Source: CAXXOK01 sp963664595 (GTDB taxonomy: Bacteria; Bacillota; Clostridia; Christensenellales; Aristaeellaceae). Taken from it: a DNA stretch of 64,000 bases. Made by a program: the position numbers and the translations under genes. The notes below the pieces were generated by a model. It was not told the origin of the DNA and ran no database searches. It saw only the letters and a list, made by a program, of their open reading frames with translations. How positions within the stretch are numbered: the stretch's first letter is position 1; every line of letters starts with the position of its first letter. Where the stretch lies: the NCBI GenBank assembly GCA_963664595.2, contig CAXXOK010000011.1:248001-312000 (forward strand), in the 5' to 3' direction. Positions 24,416-33,537 of this stretch are shown one piece after another.

Positions 24416-25861
24416 ATGGATACATCCTTGATTTCCGCGGCTGAAGCAGTGCTTCAGCGCGCGGGAGTATTGAATCCCAAGGCAACGGTTCTGGTCGCCC
24501 TCAGCGGCGGCGCAGATTCCGTTGCCCTTTTATATACCCTGCTTGCGCTTGGCAAGCGCCACGGCCCCGCAGTGCGCGCCGCGCATGTGGAGCATGGCCT
24601 GCGGGGTGAAGAATCGCTGGCGGACGCGGCGTTCTGCGAAGCGCTTTGCAAGCGCCTGGGCGTGCCGTTTACCTGCGATTCCGCCGATCTGCCGGGCGAT
24701 GCCGATTCGCCGGGCATGGAGGCGGCGGCGCGGGAAGCGCGCTACGCACTGCTATTGGCCCGTGCCAGAGAATGCGGCGCGGATGCGCTGCTGCTGGCCC
24801 ACCACCAGGATGATCAGGCTGAAACCGTGCTCCAGCACCTGCTGCGCGGCAGCGGCGCGCGGGGCCTGAGCGGCATGGACGAGATCACCCACCGCAACGG
24901 CGTGCTGCTCTGCCGTCCGTTCTTAAGCCTGCCCAAGCAGGCGCTGCTGGATGCGCTGGGCAGCGAGCCCTACCGCACAGACGAGAGCAACCTGCGCCCC
25001 GTATGCCAGCGCAACCGTCTGCGGCTTACGATCCTGCCCGAGCTGGTTATGGAAAACCCCGCCGCCGTTTCACACATCGCCCAGTCCGCCGCGCTGCTGC
25101 GGCTGGATGAGCATTGCCTGCAATCACAGGCCGATCAGGTATTGGAACAGGCGATGGTCAACACCCCGCCTTATTTTTGTCTGCGCCGGGATCTGCTGAA
25201 AAAGGCCGACGCTGCCGTGGCCCTGCGTGTTTTGCGGAAATTTGCGGAGATCGGAGCAGGGGTACGGGGCATCTCCGCCGAAGCCTTATCGCTGTCCGCC
25301 GCTGATTCCATGGCCCTGCTTGGGCTGCTCGGCGCCGCGGAGAACGCCACCCTCAATCTGCCGGGCGCGCTGCACGCCACGGCGACACAGCACTTTATCC
25401 ACCTGACCCGCATGGAGGACGACGCCCTGCTGCGCGATCTGCCCGCGCTCACCCCCATCCGGCTGGATGGGGACACCCAGCCGCTGATCTTTGGCGGCAT
25501 CGCCCTGCACATGATGCCCCACGCGCCCGGCGGCCTTTGCCCGGACGGCAGGCGCACCGTTGTGCTCACGCGCGAACAGATGCAAGCCGCCGTCGTGCGC
25601 CAGCCCAGGCCCGGCGATACCATCCACCCCTTTGGGGCGGACGGCAAAAAACCGCTGCGGCGCTACCTGACCGATAAAAAGCTCGATCCGCCGTTTCGCA
25701 AGTCCTTGCCGGTGGTCGCCATCGGCAAAGAGGTGCTGTGGGCCGTGGGTGTAGGCGCGGCGGAAAGCACGCGCATCCGCAAAGAGCCCTCCATGCTGCT
25801 TACCCTGAAGGGCTCGCTGCCCTGGCTTATCATTCATTCATCACAAAGGAGTTCATTATGA
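24416..25861 (+). CDS. tilS: tRNA(Ile)-lysidine synthase
   Basis: About 481 residues. It modifies C34 of the CAU tRNA-Ile to lysidine so that AUA is read. The N-terminal PP-loop ATPase motif ALSGGADSVALL (about residue 28) is followed by AAHVEHGLRGEES, HHQDDQAETVLQHLLRGSGA, then TilS substrate-binding and C-terminal domains (IHPFGADGKKPLRRYLTDKK). No Shine-Dalgarno precedes the ATG, which lies at the expected start of transcription. The last codons contain the AAAGGAG site of hprT, and the stop overlaps its ATG (ATGA). Confidence 0.94.
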   Translation: MDTSLISAAEAVLQRAGVLNPKATVLVALSGGADSVALLYTLLALGKRHGPAVRAAHVEHGLRGEESLADAAFCEALCKRLGVPFTCDSADLPGDADSPGMEAAAREARYALLLARARECGADALLLAHHQDDQAETVLQHLLRGSGARGLSGMDEITHRNGVLLCRPFLSLPKQALLDALGSEPYRTDESNLRPVCQRNRLRLTILPELVMENPAAVSHIAQSAALLRLDEHCLQSQADQVLEQAMVNTPPYFCLRRDLLKKADAAVALRVLRKFAEIGAGVRGISAEALSLSAADSMALLGLLGAAENATLNLPGALHATATQHFIHLTRMEDDALLRDLPALTPIRLDGDTQPLIFGGIALHMMPHAPGGLCPDGRRTVVLTREQMQAAVVRQPRPGDTIHPFGADGKKPLRRYLTDKKLDPPFRKSLPVVAIGKEVLWAVGVGAAESTRIRKEPSMLLTLKGSLPWLIIHSSQRSSL

Positions 25862-26409
25862 AACAGGATTGCCCCATGTTTAAGGATTTGTCGGAGATCC
25901 TCATTACGGAAACCCAGCTTCATCAAAAAACACAGGAGCTTGGTGAGATGATTACCCGGGATTTCCAAGGCAAAACCCCGCTGATGATCTGCATTCTGAA
26001 AGGTTCCACAATCTTTTTCACCGATCTGATCCGCGCCATTGATCTGCCGCTGGAAATCGACTTTATGGCCATTTCCAGCTATGGCGCCAGCACCGTGAGC
26101 GGCGAGGTGCGGCTGGTGAAGGATTTGGATTCCAGCATTGAAAACCGCCATGTGATCATCGTGGAGGACATCGTGGATTCCGGTAAAACGCTGGCCTATC
26201 TGAAGCGCATCCTGTGCAACCGCGGCGCAACCACCATCAGCATCGTTACCCTGCTGGATAAGCCCTCCCGCCGCATGGTGCCGCTGGAGGTGGATTATTC
26301 CGGCTTCAACATTCCGGATGCCTTCGTGGTCGGCTACGGACTGGACTATAATGAAAAATACCGTAACCTGCCGCTGATCGGGGTGCTGGACCCGAAGGTT
26401 TATTCGTAA
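25858..26409 (+). CDS. hpt: Hypoxanthine phosphoribosyltransferase
   Basis: 183 residues, normal length. Purine salvage enzyme. The PRPP-binding motif HVIIVEDIVDSGKTLAYL (about residue 97), the flexible loop SSYGAST and the C-terminal VVGYGLDYNEKYRNLPLIGV are all present. It overlaps tilS by 4 bp, a gene order conserved across Bacillota. It ends before a perfect 18-bp hairpin. Confidence 0.95.
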   Translation: MKQDCPMFKDLSEILITETQLHQKTQELGEMITRDFQGKTPLMICILKGSTIFFTDLIRAIDLPLEIDFMAISSYGASTVSGEVRLVKDLDSSIENRHVIIVEDIVDSGKTLAYLKRILCNRGATTISIVTLLDKPSRRMVPLEVDYSGFNIPDAFVVGYGLDYNEKYRNLPLIGVLDPKVYS

Positions 26410-26506
26410 TCGGCTAATTCGGCTTAAGTGAAATGAAGATTTGGGAATTAAGAATTGTGATATGATTGCTCCCGTAGCCGGAGGATTGTATTCCTCTGAT
26501 GCAATA

Positions 26507-26545
26507 AAACAGGGAAACGCCGAGGTGCTCGGCGTTTCCCTGTTT
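26507..26545 (+). terminator. Terminator hairpin after hpt (left copy)
   Basis: AAACAGGGAAACGCCGAG, GTG, CTCGGCGTTTCCCTGTTT: a perfect 18-bp stem. It is followed by CAGGC and repeat A rather than by a long T run. A near-copy is at 26733-26771. Confidence 0.85.
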
Positions 26546-26550
26546 CAGGC

Positions 26551-26727
26551 TGTCAAAAAAGAAGGGTCCAGGGCTGAAAGTCCTGGTCAGGGTGCAGGGG
26601 TGAAACCCTTGCCGGGGATTGGGTTGGAACCCAAAGGCTTGCGTTACAACAAAGGAGTAAGCGAGCGAACAGCGCCCAAGGCGCTATGAAGCGAGCGACG
26701 ATAACGACCCGAAGAGGTTCTTTGACA
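26551..26727 (+). repeat. Structured repeat A, copy 4 (177 bp)
   Basis: TGTCAAAAAAGAAGGGTCC to GGTTCTTTGACA. In the third internal hairpin it reads TTGGGTTGGAACCCAA where copies 1-3 have TTGGGGTGGAACCCCAA: the stem is kept by matching changes on both sides. Flanked by duplicated terminator hairpins. Confidence 0.9.
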
Positions 26728-26732
26728 AGCTG

Positions 26733-26771
26733 AAACAGGGAAACGCCGAGAGCCTCAGCGTTTCCCTGTTT
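26733..26771 (+). terminator. Terminator hairpin after hpt (right copy)
   Basis: AAACAGGGAAACGCCGAG, AGC, CTCAGCGTTTCCCTGTTT then TTATATTCC. It matches the hairpin at 26507 except for the loop and one stem base, and has the better T tract, so it may be the original terminator end. Confidence 0.85.
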
Positions 26772-26973
26772 TATATTCCGGAAAGGAAACCGGTAACTTG
26801 CGGAGCAATCCATTCAGCATTGCCCACATGGTTTCATTGTCGCGCAGCGCCCTTCCGGTCCCTGTGCTGTATAAAACCTTCCAGCTACCGTTCGCAGTGT
26901 CCTTTGAGCAAGCGCTCACTGGGCACACGCCCACTTCCGTTGCCTGTTCCTATTTCCTCGTTCGTTCCCGCGC
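26772..26973. other. Spacer between hpt terminator and argF
   Basis: 202 bp with no gene, no clear promoter and no strong hairpin for the end of the arginine operon. Nothing else recognised. Confidence 0.5.
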
Positions 26974-27876
26974 TTACTTCAACAGCTTCACCAGCACCGC
27001 CTTCTGGGCGTGCAGCCGGTTTTCGGCTTCGTCGAAGATATTGTCGGCGTGGGCTTCCATTACCTCGTTGGTGATCTCCTCGCCGCGGTGGGCGGGCAGG
27101 CAGTGCAGCACCATGGCGTCCGGCTTGGCGACGGCCATCACGGCATCGTTGATCTGATAGCCCTTGAAGGCCTTCTTGCGCTCCTCGGCTTCGCCCTCTT
27201 CGCCCATGCTGGCCCACACGTCGGTGTAGAGCACATCGGCGTCCTTGGCCATTTCCAGCACATCCTCGCCGAGGGTCAGCAGGCCGCTTTCCTTGCCCCA
27301 CGCCACCAGCTGGTCATCCGGCATATAGGCTTTGGGACAGGCAATGGAAATCTTCATGCCCACCTTCACACAACCGGCAATCAGGCTGTTGGCCATGTTG
27401 TTACCGTCACCCACAAAGCAGAGCTTGAGGCCCTTAAAGCTGTGTTTGGTTTCCCGCACGGTCATCAGGTCGGCCAGCACCTGGCAGGGGTGCGCGTAGT
27501 CCGTCAGCCCGTTGATCACGGGTACGGAGCCGTATTTGGCAAGGTCCTCTACCTCCTGCTGGGCAAAGGTGCGTATCATGATGCCGTCCACAAAGCGGCT
27601 CAGCACCCGCGCGGTATCCTGCACGGGCTCGCCCCGGCCGATCTGCAGATCGCGGCCGGAGAGGAACAGCCCGTGGCCGCCCAGCTGCGCCATACCTACC
27701 TCAAAGGATACCCGGGTGCGCGTAGACGACTTGGTAAAGATCATCGCCAGCGTTTTACCCGCCAGCACCGGGTGGGCAATACCGTGCTTCTGCTCGTATT
27801 TCAGCTGATCAGCCAGGTTTAAGATCTCGATGATTTCCTCGGACGTACAATCGGATAATTTCAGCAAGTGTTTCAT
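26974..27876 (-). CDS. argF: Ornithine carbamoyltransferase
   Basis: 300 residues. Converts ornithine and carbamoyl phosphate to citrulline. Carbamoyl-phosphate motif SSTRTRVSFE, ornithine/active-site HPCQVLADL and HCLPAHRGEEI are intact. Last gene of the argGCJBDF operon; its ATG overlaps the argD stop by 4 bp with AAGGAGGCATTGCA upstream. Confidence 0.96.
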   Translation of the reverse strand: MKHLLKLSDCTSEEIIEILNLADQLKYEQKHGIAHPVLAGKTLAMIFTKSSTRTRVSFEVGMAQLGGHGLFLSGRDLQIGRGEPVQDTARVLSRFVDGIMIRTFAQQEVEDLAKYGSVPVINGLTDYAHPCQVLADLMTVRETKHSFKGLKLCFVGDGNNMANSLIAGCVKVGMKISIACPKAYMPDDQLVAWGKESGLLTLGEDVLEMAKDADVLYTDVWASMGEEGEAEERKKAFKGYQINDAVMAVAKPDAMVLHCLPAHRGEEITNEVMEAHADNIFDEAENRLHAQKAVLVKLLK

Positions 27877-29039
27877 TGCAATGCCTCCTTGATGATTTCA
27901 ACGGCCTGTTTGAGCTGTTCCCACGATATGGTCAGCGGCGGCAGCAGGCGCAGCTTGGTTTTGGCGGTGAGGGTCACCACACCTCTGTCCAGCAGAGCTT
28001 TAACCAATGCCTTGGAATCCTTGGTGGATTGCACGCCCAGCATCAGCCCGCAGCCTGAAACACGCTGCACCGTGGGGCACGCGCTCAGCTCCTGCTTAAT
28101 GTACTCGCCCTTCTTTTTCACATCGGCCAGCAGCTCATCCGTCAGCTGGTTCATCACGGCTACAGCCGCCGCCGCGCATACGGGGTTGCCGCCGAAGGTG
28201 GTGGCATGCGTGCCGGGAGACAGCGTTTCCTTCACCTTCTCGCCCAGCAGGCAGGCGCCCATGGGTAACCCGCCGGCCAGCCCCTTGGCGGTGGAAACGA
28301 TATCGGGCAGGATTCCGGACTGCTGATACCCAAACAGGGTGCCCAGCCTGCCGTTGCCGGTTTGCACCTCATCCACGATCAGCAGCACGTCCCGCGCCTC
28401 GGTCAGCTCGCGCGCGGCTTTGATGTAGTCCGGGTCAAGCGGCTCCACACCGCCCTCACCCTGCACCACTTCCAGCATCAGCGCGCATGCGGGGTATTCG
28501 TCAAGCGCTTTTTGCAGCGCGGCGGTATCGTTGGGCGGCACATGCACAAAGCCCTCGGGGAACGGCCCGAAATAATGGTGGAAATAGTCCTGCCCCGTGG
28601 CGGCCAGCGTAGCCAGCGTGCGGCCGTGGAAGCTGTCGTTCAGGGTGATGATCACGGGCTTCACGTTTTCGCCGTGCTTGTCGGCGGCATATTTGCGGGC
28701 CGTCTTGATGGCGCACTCGTTGGCCTCCGCACCGGAGTTAGCGAAGAATACCTTCTTCATGCCCGTGCGCTCACACAGGATTTTTGCCAGTTCTCCCTGC
28801 GGCTTGGTGTAATAAAGGTTGGACACATGCGCAAGCGCGTGGGCCTGCTCGCACACGGCCTGCTCCCACGCCTTGTTGCCGTAGCCCAGCGCGTTTACGG
28901 CGATGCCGCTGCCCATATCGATGTAAGCCTTGCCCTCGTCGTCGTACAGCGTGGCGCCTTCGCCCCGCACAAACGCCACGTCAAACCGTGCGTAGGTGGG
29001 GGCGATATATTCGTTTTCCAGTTGTTTGATATTGCTCAT
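27873..29039 (-). CDS. argD: Acetylornithine aminotransferase
   Basis: 388 residues, class III PLP aminotransferase. PLP lysine in STAKGLAGGLPMGACL, the aspartate in LLIVDEVQTGNGRLGT, and the N-terminal YDDEGKAYIDMGSGIAVNAL match ArgD. It follows argB by 9 bp, with AAGGAGTTATC before the ATG, and overlaps argF. Confidence 0.95.
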   Translation of the reverse strand: MSNIKQLENEYIAPTYARFDVAFVRGEGATLYDDEGKAYIDMGSGIAVNALGYGNKAWEQAVCEQAHALAHVSNLYYTKPQGELAKILCERTGMKKVFFANSGAEANECAIKTARKYAADKHGENVKPVIITLNDSFHGRTLATLAATGQDYFHHYFGPFPEGFVHVPPNDTAALQKALDEYPACALMLEVVQGEGGVEPLDPDYIKAARELTEARDVLLIVDEVQTGNGRLGTLFGYQQSGILPDIVSTAKGLAGGLPMGACLLGEKVKETLSPGTHATTFGGNPVCAAAAVAVMNQLTDELLADVKKKGEYIKQELSACPTVQRVSGCGLMLGVQSTKDSKALVKALLDRGVVTLTAKTKLRLLPPLTISWEQLKQAVEIIKEALQ

Positions 29040-29048
29040 GATAACTCC

Positions 29049-29900
29049 TTATCCTTGGGTGAACATCGTTCCTACCCCTTCGTCCGTCAGGCACTCGATC
29101 AGGATCGCGTGTTTCACGCGCCCGTCGATGATAAACACCTTCCCGACGCCGCGGCGGATCGCCTCGATGCAGCACTCCACCTTGGGGATCATGCCGCCCG
29201 AGATCACCCCCTCGCGGATCAGCGCGGGCGCTTCGCCCGCGGGCACGACGCTGATAAGCGTCTCATCGTCTTTGGGGTCCCGCAGCACGCCGCGGATATC
29301 GGTCATGTTGATCATACTCTCGGCATGCAGCGCGGCCGCAATGCGCGCGGCGGCGGTATCGGCGTTAATGTTGTAGGCGTTGCCCTCACCGTCTGAGCCG
29401 ATGGTGGAGATCACGGGAATATAGCCCTTCTCCAGTACATCCAGTATCGGCTGCACGTTGACATCGGTAATCTCGCCCACAAAGCCGTGCACCTCGTCCC
29501 GCTTTTGGGCGGTGATCATGTGCCCGTCCATGCCGCACAGGCCGATGGCCTTGCCGCCGATGCTCTCCAGATAGGCGACCAGGTTTTTGTTCACCTTGCC
29601 GGCCAGCACCATCTGCACCACCTCGGCGGTTTCCTTGTCGGTCACGCGCAGACCGTCGATAAACTCGGTCTTCTTGCCGAGCTTTTTAAGCATCTCGCTG
29701 ATCTCGGGGCCGCCGCCGTGCACCAGCACCACGCGCACGCCCACCAGCTGCAACAGCCGCAGGTCGCCCATTACGGCGCGCTCCAGCTCCTTGCTTTGCA
29801 TGGCGCTGCCGCCGTATTTGATGACCACGATCTTGCCGTTGTATTCCTGTATATAGGGAAGCGCTTGAATGAGCACCTCCGCGCGTTCGTTGATGGTCAT
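29049..29900 (-). CDS. argB: Acetylglutamate kinase
   Basis: 283 residues, amino acid kinase fold. VIKYGGSAMQ at the N-terminus, VLVHGGGPEISEML, the substrate segment DGLRVTDKETAEVVQMVLAG and the ATP site near INADTAAARIAAALHA are present. An N-terminal helix of about 20 residues (MTINERAEVLIQALPYIQEY) is the sort found in arginine-inhibitable hexameric enzymes, so feedback inhibition is likely. Confidence 0.95.
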   Translation of the reverse strand: MTINERAEVLIQALPYIQEYNGKIVVIKYGGSAMQSKELERAVMGDLRLLQLVGVRVVLVHGGGPEISEMLKKLGKKTEFIDGLRVTDKETAEVVQMVLAGKVNKNLVAYLESIGGKAIGLCGMDGHMITAQKRDEVHGFVGEITDVNVQPILDVLEKGYIPVISTIGSDGEGNAYNINADTAAARIAAALHAESMINMTDIRGVLRDPKDDETLISVVPAGEAPALIREGVISGGMIPKVECCIEAIRRGVGKVFIIDGRVKHAILIECLTDEGVGTMFTQG

Positions 29901-29925
29901 GGTTATTTCTTCCCTTTCCCGGTCA

Positions 29926-31128
29926 TCAGGTGCGGTAATCGCCGTTGATGCGCACGTAATCGTATGTCAGGTCACAGCCCCACGCGGTCGCCTTGGCTTC
30001 GCCGTCGTGGCACTGCACCAGGATATCAATCTCGTCCTCGCGCAGGATATCGGAAGCCTCGGCTTCGTCAAAGGGAATGCTGCGTCCCTGCTTGCACACG
30101 GCCAGCATTCCGGCCCGGCTCTGGAACTGGATGTCTACCTTTTCTACATCCACCTCCGCGCCGGAGTAACCGATGGCGCACAGCACGCGCCCCCAGTTGG
30201 CGTCGGCGCCGAAGAAGGCGGATTTCACCAGTGAGGAGCAGATAACGCCCTTGGCGGCCGCCTTGGCGCTTGGCTCGTCCTTGGCCCCGGTCACGGTGCA
30301 GACGATCAGCTTGGTTGCGCCCTCGCCGTCCTTGGCCATGATGCGGCACAGCTTTTCACACACGGCCTGCAGCGCAGCGCGGAACGGGGCCATATCGCAG
30401 GCGGCGTCGTTGCCCGCCAGCCCGTTGGCCAGCACCGTGATCATATCGTTGGTGGAGGTATCGCCGTCGATGGACAGCATATTGAACGTGTCCTTCACCA
30501 CGGCGGAAAGCGCGGTTTGCAGCGCCTCCGGGGCGATGGCCGCGTCGGTGGTCAGGAAGCAGAGCATGGTCGCCATGTTGGGATGGATCATCCCGCTGCC
30601 CTTGCTGATGCCGCCCAGGGTACACAGCTTGCCGCCCAGCTCAAAGCGCACGGCAACCTCCTTGGGTACGGTATCGGTGGTCATGATGGCCTTGGCGGCG
30701 TGGTGGCCGCCGTCCTTGTGCAGGGCTTCCGTCAGGAGCGGGAAGCCGATTTCAAACGGTTCCAGCGTCATCGGCTGGCCGATAACGCCCGTGGAAGCCA
30801 CCACCACATCCTCCGCCTTGACGCCCGTATACCGCTCCACCAGCGCGGACATGCCCTCGGCAATCTCGATACCGTTGTCGTTGCAGGTGTTGGCGTTGCC
30901 GGAATTGCAGATAATGGCCTGCGCCACGCCGTTTGCCATGTGCCGCTTGGTTACCAGCAGCGGCGCGCCCTTAACCTTGTTGGTGGTAAAGCAGGCCGCG
31001 ACCGACGCGGGCTTTTCGCTTACGATCAGCGCCACATCCCGTTTGCCGGGGTTTTTCCGGATGCCCAGGTGCTCGCCCGAGGCTTTATATCCCTTTGCGG
31101 CTGTAATGCCGCCCTCTATCCATTCCAT
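29926..31128 (-). CDS. argJ: Bifunctional glutamate N-acetyltransferase/N-acetylglutamate synthase
   Basis: 400 residues. Recycles the acetyl group from acetylornithine to glutamate. The self-cleavage region KGSGMIHPNMATMLCFLTTD with its threonine nucleophile, the N-terminal PASVAACFTTNKVKGAP and the C-terminal GADANWGRVLCAIGYSGAEV are all there. Its presence explains the lack of argE and argA in the operon. Starts 12 bp after argC. Confidence 0.95.
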   Translation of the reverse strand: MEWIEGGITAAKGYKASGEHLGIRKNPGKRDVALIVSEKPASVAACFTTNKVKGAPLLVTKRHMANGVAQAIICNSGNANTCNDNGIEIAEGMSALVERYTGVKAEDVVVASTGVIGQPMTLEPFEIGFPLLTEALHKDGGHHAAKAIMTTDTVPKEVAVRFELGGKLCTLGGISKGSGMIHPNMATMLCFLTTDAAIAPEALQTALSAVVKDTFNMLSIDGDTSTNDMITVLANGLAGNDAACDMAPFRAALQAVCEKLCRIMAKDGEGATKLIVCTVTGAKDEPSAKAAAKGVICSSLVKSAFFGADANWGRVLCAIGYSGAEVDVEKVDIQFQSRAGMLAVCKQGRSIPFDEAEASDILREDEIDILVQCHDGEAKATAWGCDLTYDYVRINGDYRT

Positions 31129-31140
31129 TGTGGTTTTCTC

Positions 31141-32049
31141 CTATCTATCAAGCATCAGATCCATGTTCTGGATCGCCATGCCGCACGCGCCCTTGCCCAG
31201 GTTATCAAAGCGTGCGCAGACGATCATGCGTTGATCGCACCCCGTTACGAAAACCTCCATCACGTCGCTGTCGGCCAGCGCATTGGTGGCGATCAGCGGT
31301 TCGGGATTGGGGTCCGGGATGCGCATCATGGGCCGGTTTGCGTAATGCGCTCGATAGAGGGCCGTCAGGCCGCCCACCCCCAGTGGTTTTTGCATCAGCG
31401 CGGGATGCAGCGGAATGGAAACAAGCATGCCGTTGTAGATATCGCAGAGGATGGGCTGAAAAACCGGCGGCTGCGCCAGGCCGCACACCTTTACGATTTC
31501 CGGCATATGCTTGTGGTTTTGGGTCAGGGCATAGGCGCGTGGCGAATCCAGCGCTTTGTCCCGCGCCGCGTCCTCATACTCCACGATCATCTTCTTGCCG
31601 CCGCCGGAATACCCGGTAACGGACGTGATGCTGATCGGCATATCCGCCGCGATCACCCCCGCCGCAAGCAGCGGGTATAAAAGCGCAATCGCGCCCGCGG
31701 CGTGGCAGCCCGTGTTGGCAACCCGGTTGGATAGACGAATGGCTTCCTCGTGCTGCCGGGAAAGCTCGGGAAAGCCATACGCAAAGCGGTCGTCCGTACG
31801 GAAGGCCGTGGAGGTATCCAGCACCCTGCAGGGCGCGTCCCCCAGCGCGTCCATAAACGCGCGGCTGGCCTCGTCGGGCAGGCAGAGAATGGTGATGTCC
31901 GCCTGCCCCGCAAGTTCCGCCTGCGCCCGCACATCCTTGCGCTGCGCCTCGGGCAGGCCGAGCAGATCAATATCCGCCCGTTTTTGCAGCCTGTCCCGGA
32001 TGCGCAGCCCCGTGGTGCCGCTGGAGCCGTTGATGAAAACCTTTGTCAT
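31141..32049 (-). CDS. argC: N-acetyl-gamma-glutamyl-phosphate reductase (short type 2 form)
   Basis: 302 residues, the short ArgC class. NGSSGTTGLRIRDRLQKR forms the NADP-binding loop, and the catalytic cysteine is in RVANTGCHAAGAIALLYP. The later KHMPEI and FDNLGKGACGMAIQNMDLML match the family end. It starts 2 bp after the argG stop. Confidence 0.93.
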   Translation of the reverse strand: MTKVFINGSSGTTGLRIRDRLQKRADIDLLGLPEAQRKDVRAQAELAGQADITILCLPDEASRAFMDALGDAPCRVLDTSTAFRTDDRFAYGFPELSRQHEEAIRLSNRVANTGCHAAGAIALLYPLLAAGVIAADMPISITSVTGYSGGGKKMIVEYEDAARDKALDSPRAYALTQNHKHMPEIVKVCGLAQPPVFQPILCDIYNGMLVSIPLHPALMQKPLGVGGLTALYRAHYANRPMMRIPDPNPEPLIATNALADSDVMEVFVTGCDQRMIVCARFDNLGKGACGMAIQNMDLMLDR

Positions 32050-32051
32050 TG

Positions 32052-33281
32052 CTATTTGCCTTTACCCATCATTTTCGCTCTGACCACGGCCGGAAGCCCG
32101 AACAGGGAGATGAACCCGGCCGAATCATTCTGGTTGTACACTTCGTCCTCGTTGAAGGTGGCAATTTCTTCGGAATAGAGGCTGTAGGGGCTGGTGACAC
32201 CCGCGGGCACCACATTGCCCTTGTACAGCTTCAGGGTTACCTCGCCGGAAACGGTTTCCTGCGTTTTGTCCACAAAGGCCGACAGGGCTTCGCGCAGCGG
32301 CGTAAACCACTGGCCGAAGTACACAAGCTCGGCAAACCGGTTGGCGACGACTTCCTTATAATGCTGGGTATCGCGGTCCAGGCAAAGGGTTTCCAGCACC
32401 TCGTGCGCGCGGTAGAGGATGGTGCCGCCGGGGGTTTCGTACACGCCGCGGCTCTTCATGCCCACAAGGCGGTTTTCCACCATGTCCACCAGGCCCACGC
32501 CGTTGGCGCCGCCCAGCTGGTTGAGCTTCTCAATCAGCTTTACGGGGGAAAGCGCCTCGCCGTCCACCGCGGTGGGGATGCCCTTTTCGAACGTGATCTT
32601 CACATAGGTGGCGCGGTCGGGCGCCTGCTCCGGGCTCAGGCACATTTCCAGAAAGCCGGGCTTCTGGTACTGCGGCTCGTTGGCCGGGTCCTCCAGATCC
32701 ATGCCCTCGTGGGAGAGATGCCAGAGGTTTTTGTCCTTGGAATAGTTGGTTTCCCGGCTGATTTTCAGCGGGATATTGTGTGCCTCGGCATAGGCGATTT
32801 CATCATCGCGGCTCTTCATTTCCCACTCGCGCCACGGGGCGATGATGGCCATATCCGGCGCATAGGCCTTGATGGCGAGCTCAAAACGCACCTGATCGTT
32901 GCCCTTGCCGGTGCAGCCGTGGCAGATGGCGTCGGCTCCTTCTTTAAGGGCGATGTCCACGATGCGCTTGGCGATGATCGGCCGCGCAAAGCTGGTGCCC
33001 AACAGGTACTGGCCCTCGTATACCGCGCCCGCCTGCATAGTGGGGTAAATGAAATCGGTAATGAATTCCGCTTTGAGGTCCTCGATGTACAGCTTGCTCG
33101 CGCCGGTGCGGAGCGCTTTCTCTTCCAGTCCGTCCAGCTCCGCGCCCTGTCCCACGTCGGCCGAAACCGCGATAACCTCGCAGTTGTTATAATGTTCCTT
33201 CAGCCAGGGAATAATCACGGATGTATCCAGTCCGCCCGAATAGGCAAGTACTACTTTTTTGATCTCCGGCTTTTGCGCCAT
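32052..33281 (-). CDS. argG: Argininosuccinate synthase
   Basis: 409 residues beginning MAQKPEIKKVVLAYSGGLDT with the ATP pyrophosphatase loop SGGLDTS. It also shows ISRETNYSKDKNLWHLSHEG and GLVDMVENRLVGMKSRGVYE. The start at 33279-33281 has AAGGGGGCATTGCA upstream; the frame runs on upstream through a neighbouring terminator and is not coding there. First gene of the operon, directly behind a promoter with an ArgR-like box. argH is not in the operon. Confidence 0.96.
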   Translation of the reverse strand: MAQKPEIKKVVLAYSGGLDTSVIIPWLKEHYNNCEVIAVSADVGQGAELDGLEEKALRTGASKLYIEDLKAEFITDFIYPTMQAGAVYEGQYLLGTSFARPIIAKRIVDIALKEGADAICHGCTGKGNDQVRFELAIKAYAPDMAIIAPWREWEMKSRDDEIAYAEAHNIPLKISRETNYSKDKNLWHLSHEGMDLEDPANEPQYQKPGFLEMCLSPEQAPDRATYVKITFEKGIPTAVDGEALSPVKLIEKLNQLGGANGVGLVDMVENRLVGMKSRGVYETPGGTILYRAHEVLETLCLDRDTQHYKEVVANRFAELVYFGQWFTPLREALSAFVDKTQETVSGEVTLKLYKGNVVPAGVTSPYSLYSEEIATFNEDEVYNQNDSAGFISLFGLPAVVRAKMMGKGK

Positions 33282-33294
33282 TGCAATGCCCCCT

Positions 33295-33308
33295 TGAATA
33301 ATTATTCG
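33295..33308. promoter_or_regulatory. Candidate ArgR (ARG) box
   Basis: TGAATAATTATTCG matches the ARG box consensus TGAATWWWWATTCA at 13 of 14 positions and contains a perfect 12-bp palindrome. It overlaps the expected transcription start of the arginine operon. The neighbouring TAAATTATGCATGA is at best a weak second box. Confidence 0.75.
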
Positions 33309-33311
33309 TAA

Positions 33312-33340
33312 ATTATGCATGAACTGTGATGGTTTGTCAA
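33312..33340 (-). promoter_or_regulatory. Sigma-A promoter of the arginine operon
   Basis: Minus strand TTGACA (33335-33340), 17-bp spacer, CATAAT (33312-33317). The ArgR-like box lies directly downstream. Confidence 0.8.
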
Positions 33341-33479
33341 GGCTTTCCCATAGATGGTTTGTGCGGTTTTTGACCAATTCCACCAACCCTCGTTTATTAT
33401 TTTGCCGGATGATCCCTTTTTCCCTTCTTTGGCACACAATCAGGGGTGAATATGGCCCGCGCAGCCCGCCCGCAAAAAG

Positions 33480-33525
33480 CGAAAATATACAAAATGCCGC
33501 CCCGCGCGGCGCGCGGGGCGGCATT
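33480..33525 (-). terminator. Strong intrinsic terminator after the anti-sigma gene
   Basis: AATGCCGCCCCGCGC (33493-33507) pairs perfectly with 33511-33525 around GGC; on the minus strand TTGTATATTTT follows. It ends the ECF sigma/anti-sigma operon 13 bp after its stop. Confidence 0.9.
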
Positions 33526-33537
33526 GGCGGCCTGCCG

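Noticed and set aside
32043..33311. 422-codon open frame opposite argG
   Set aside because: Antisense shadow of a clearly identified gene.
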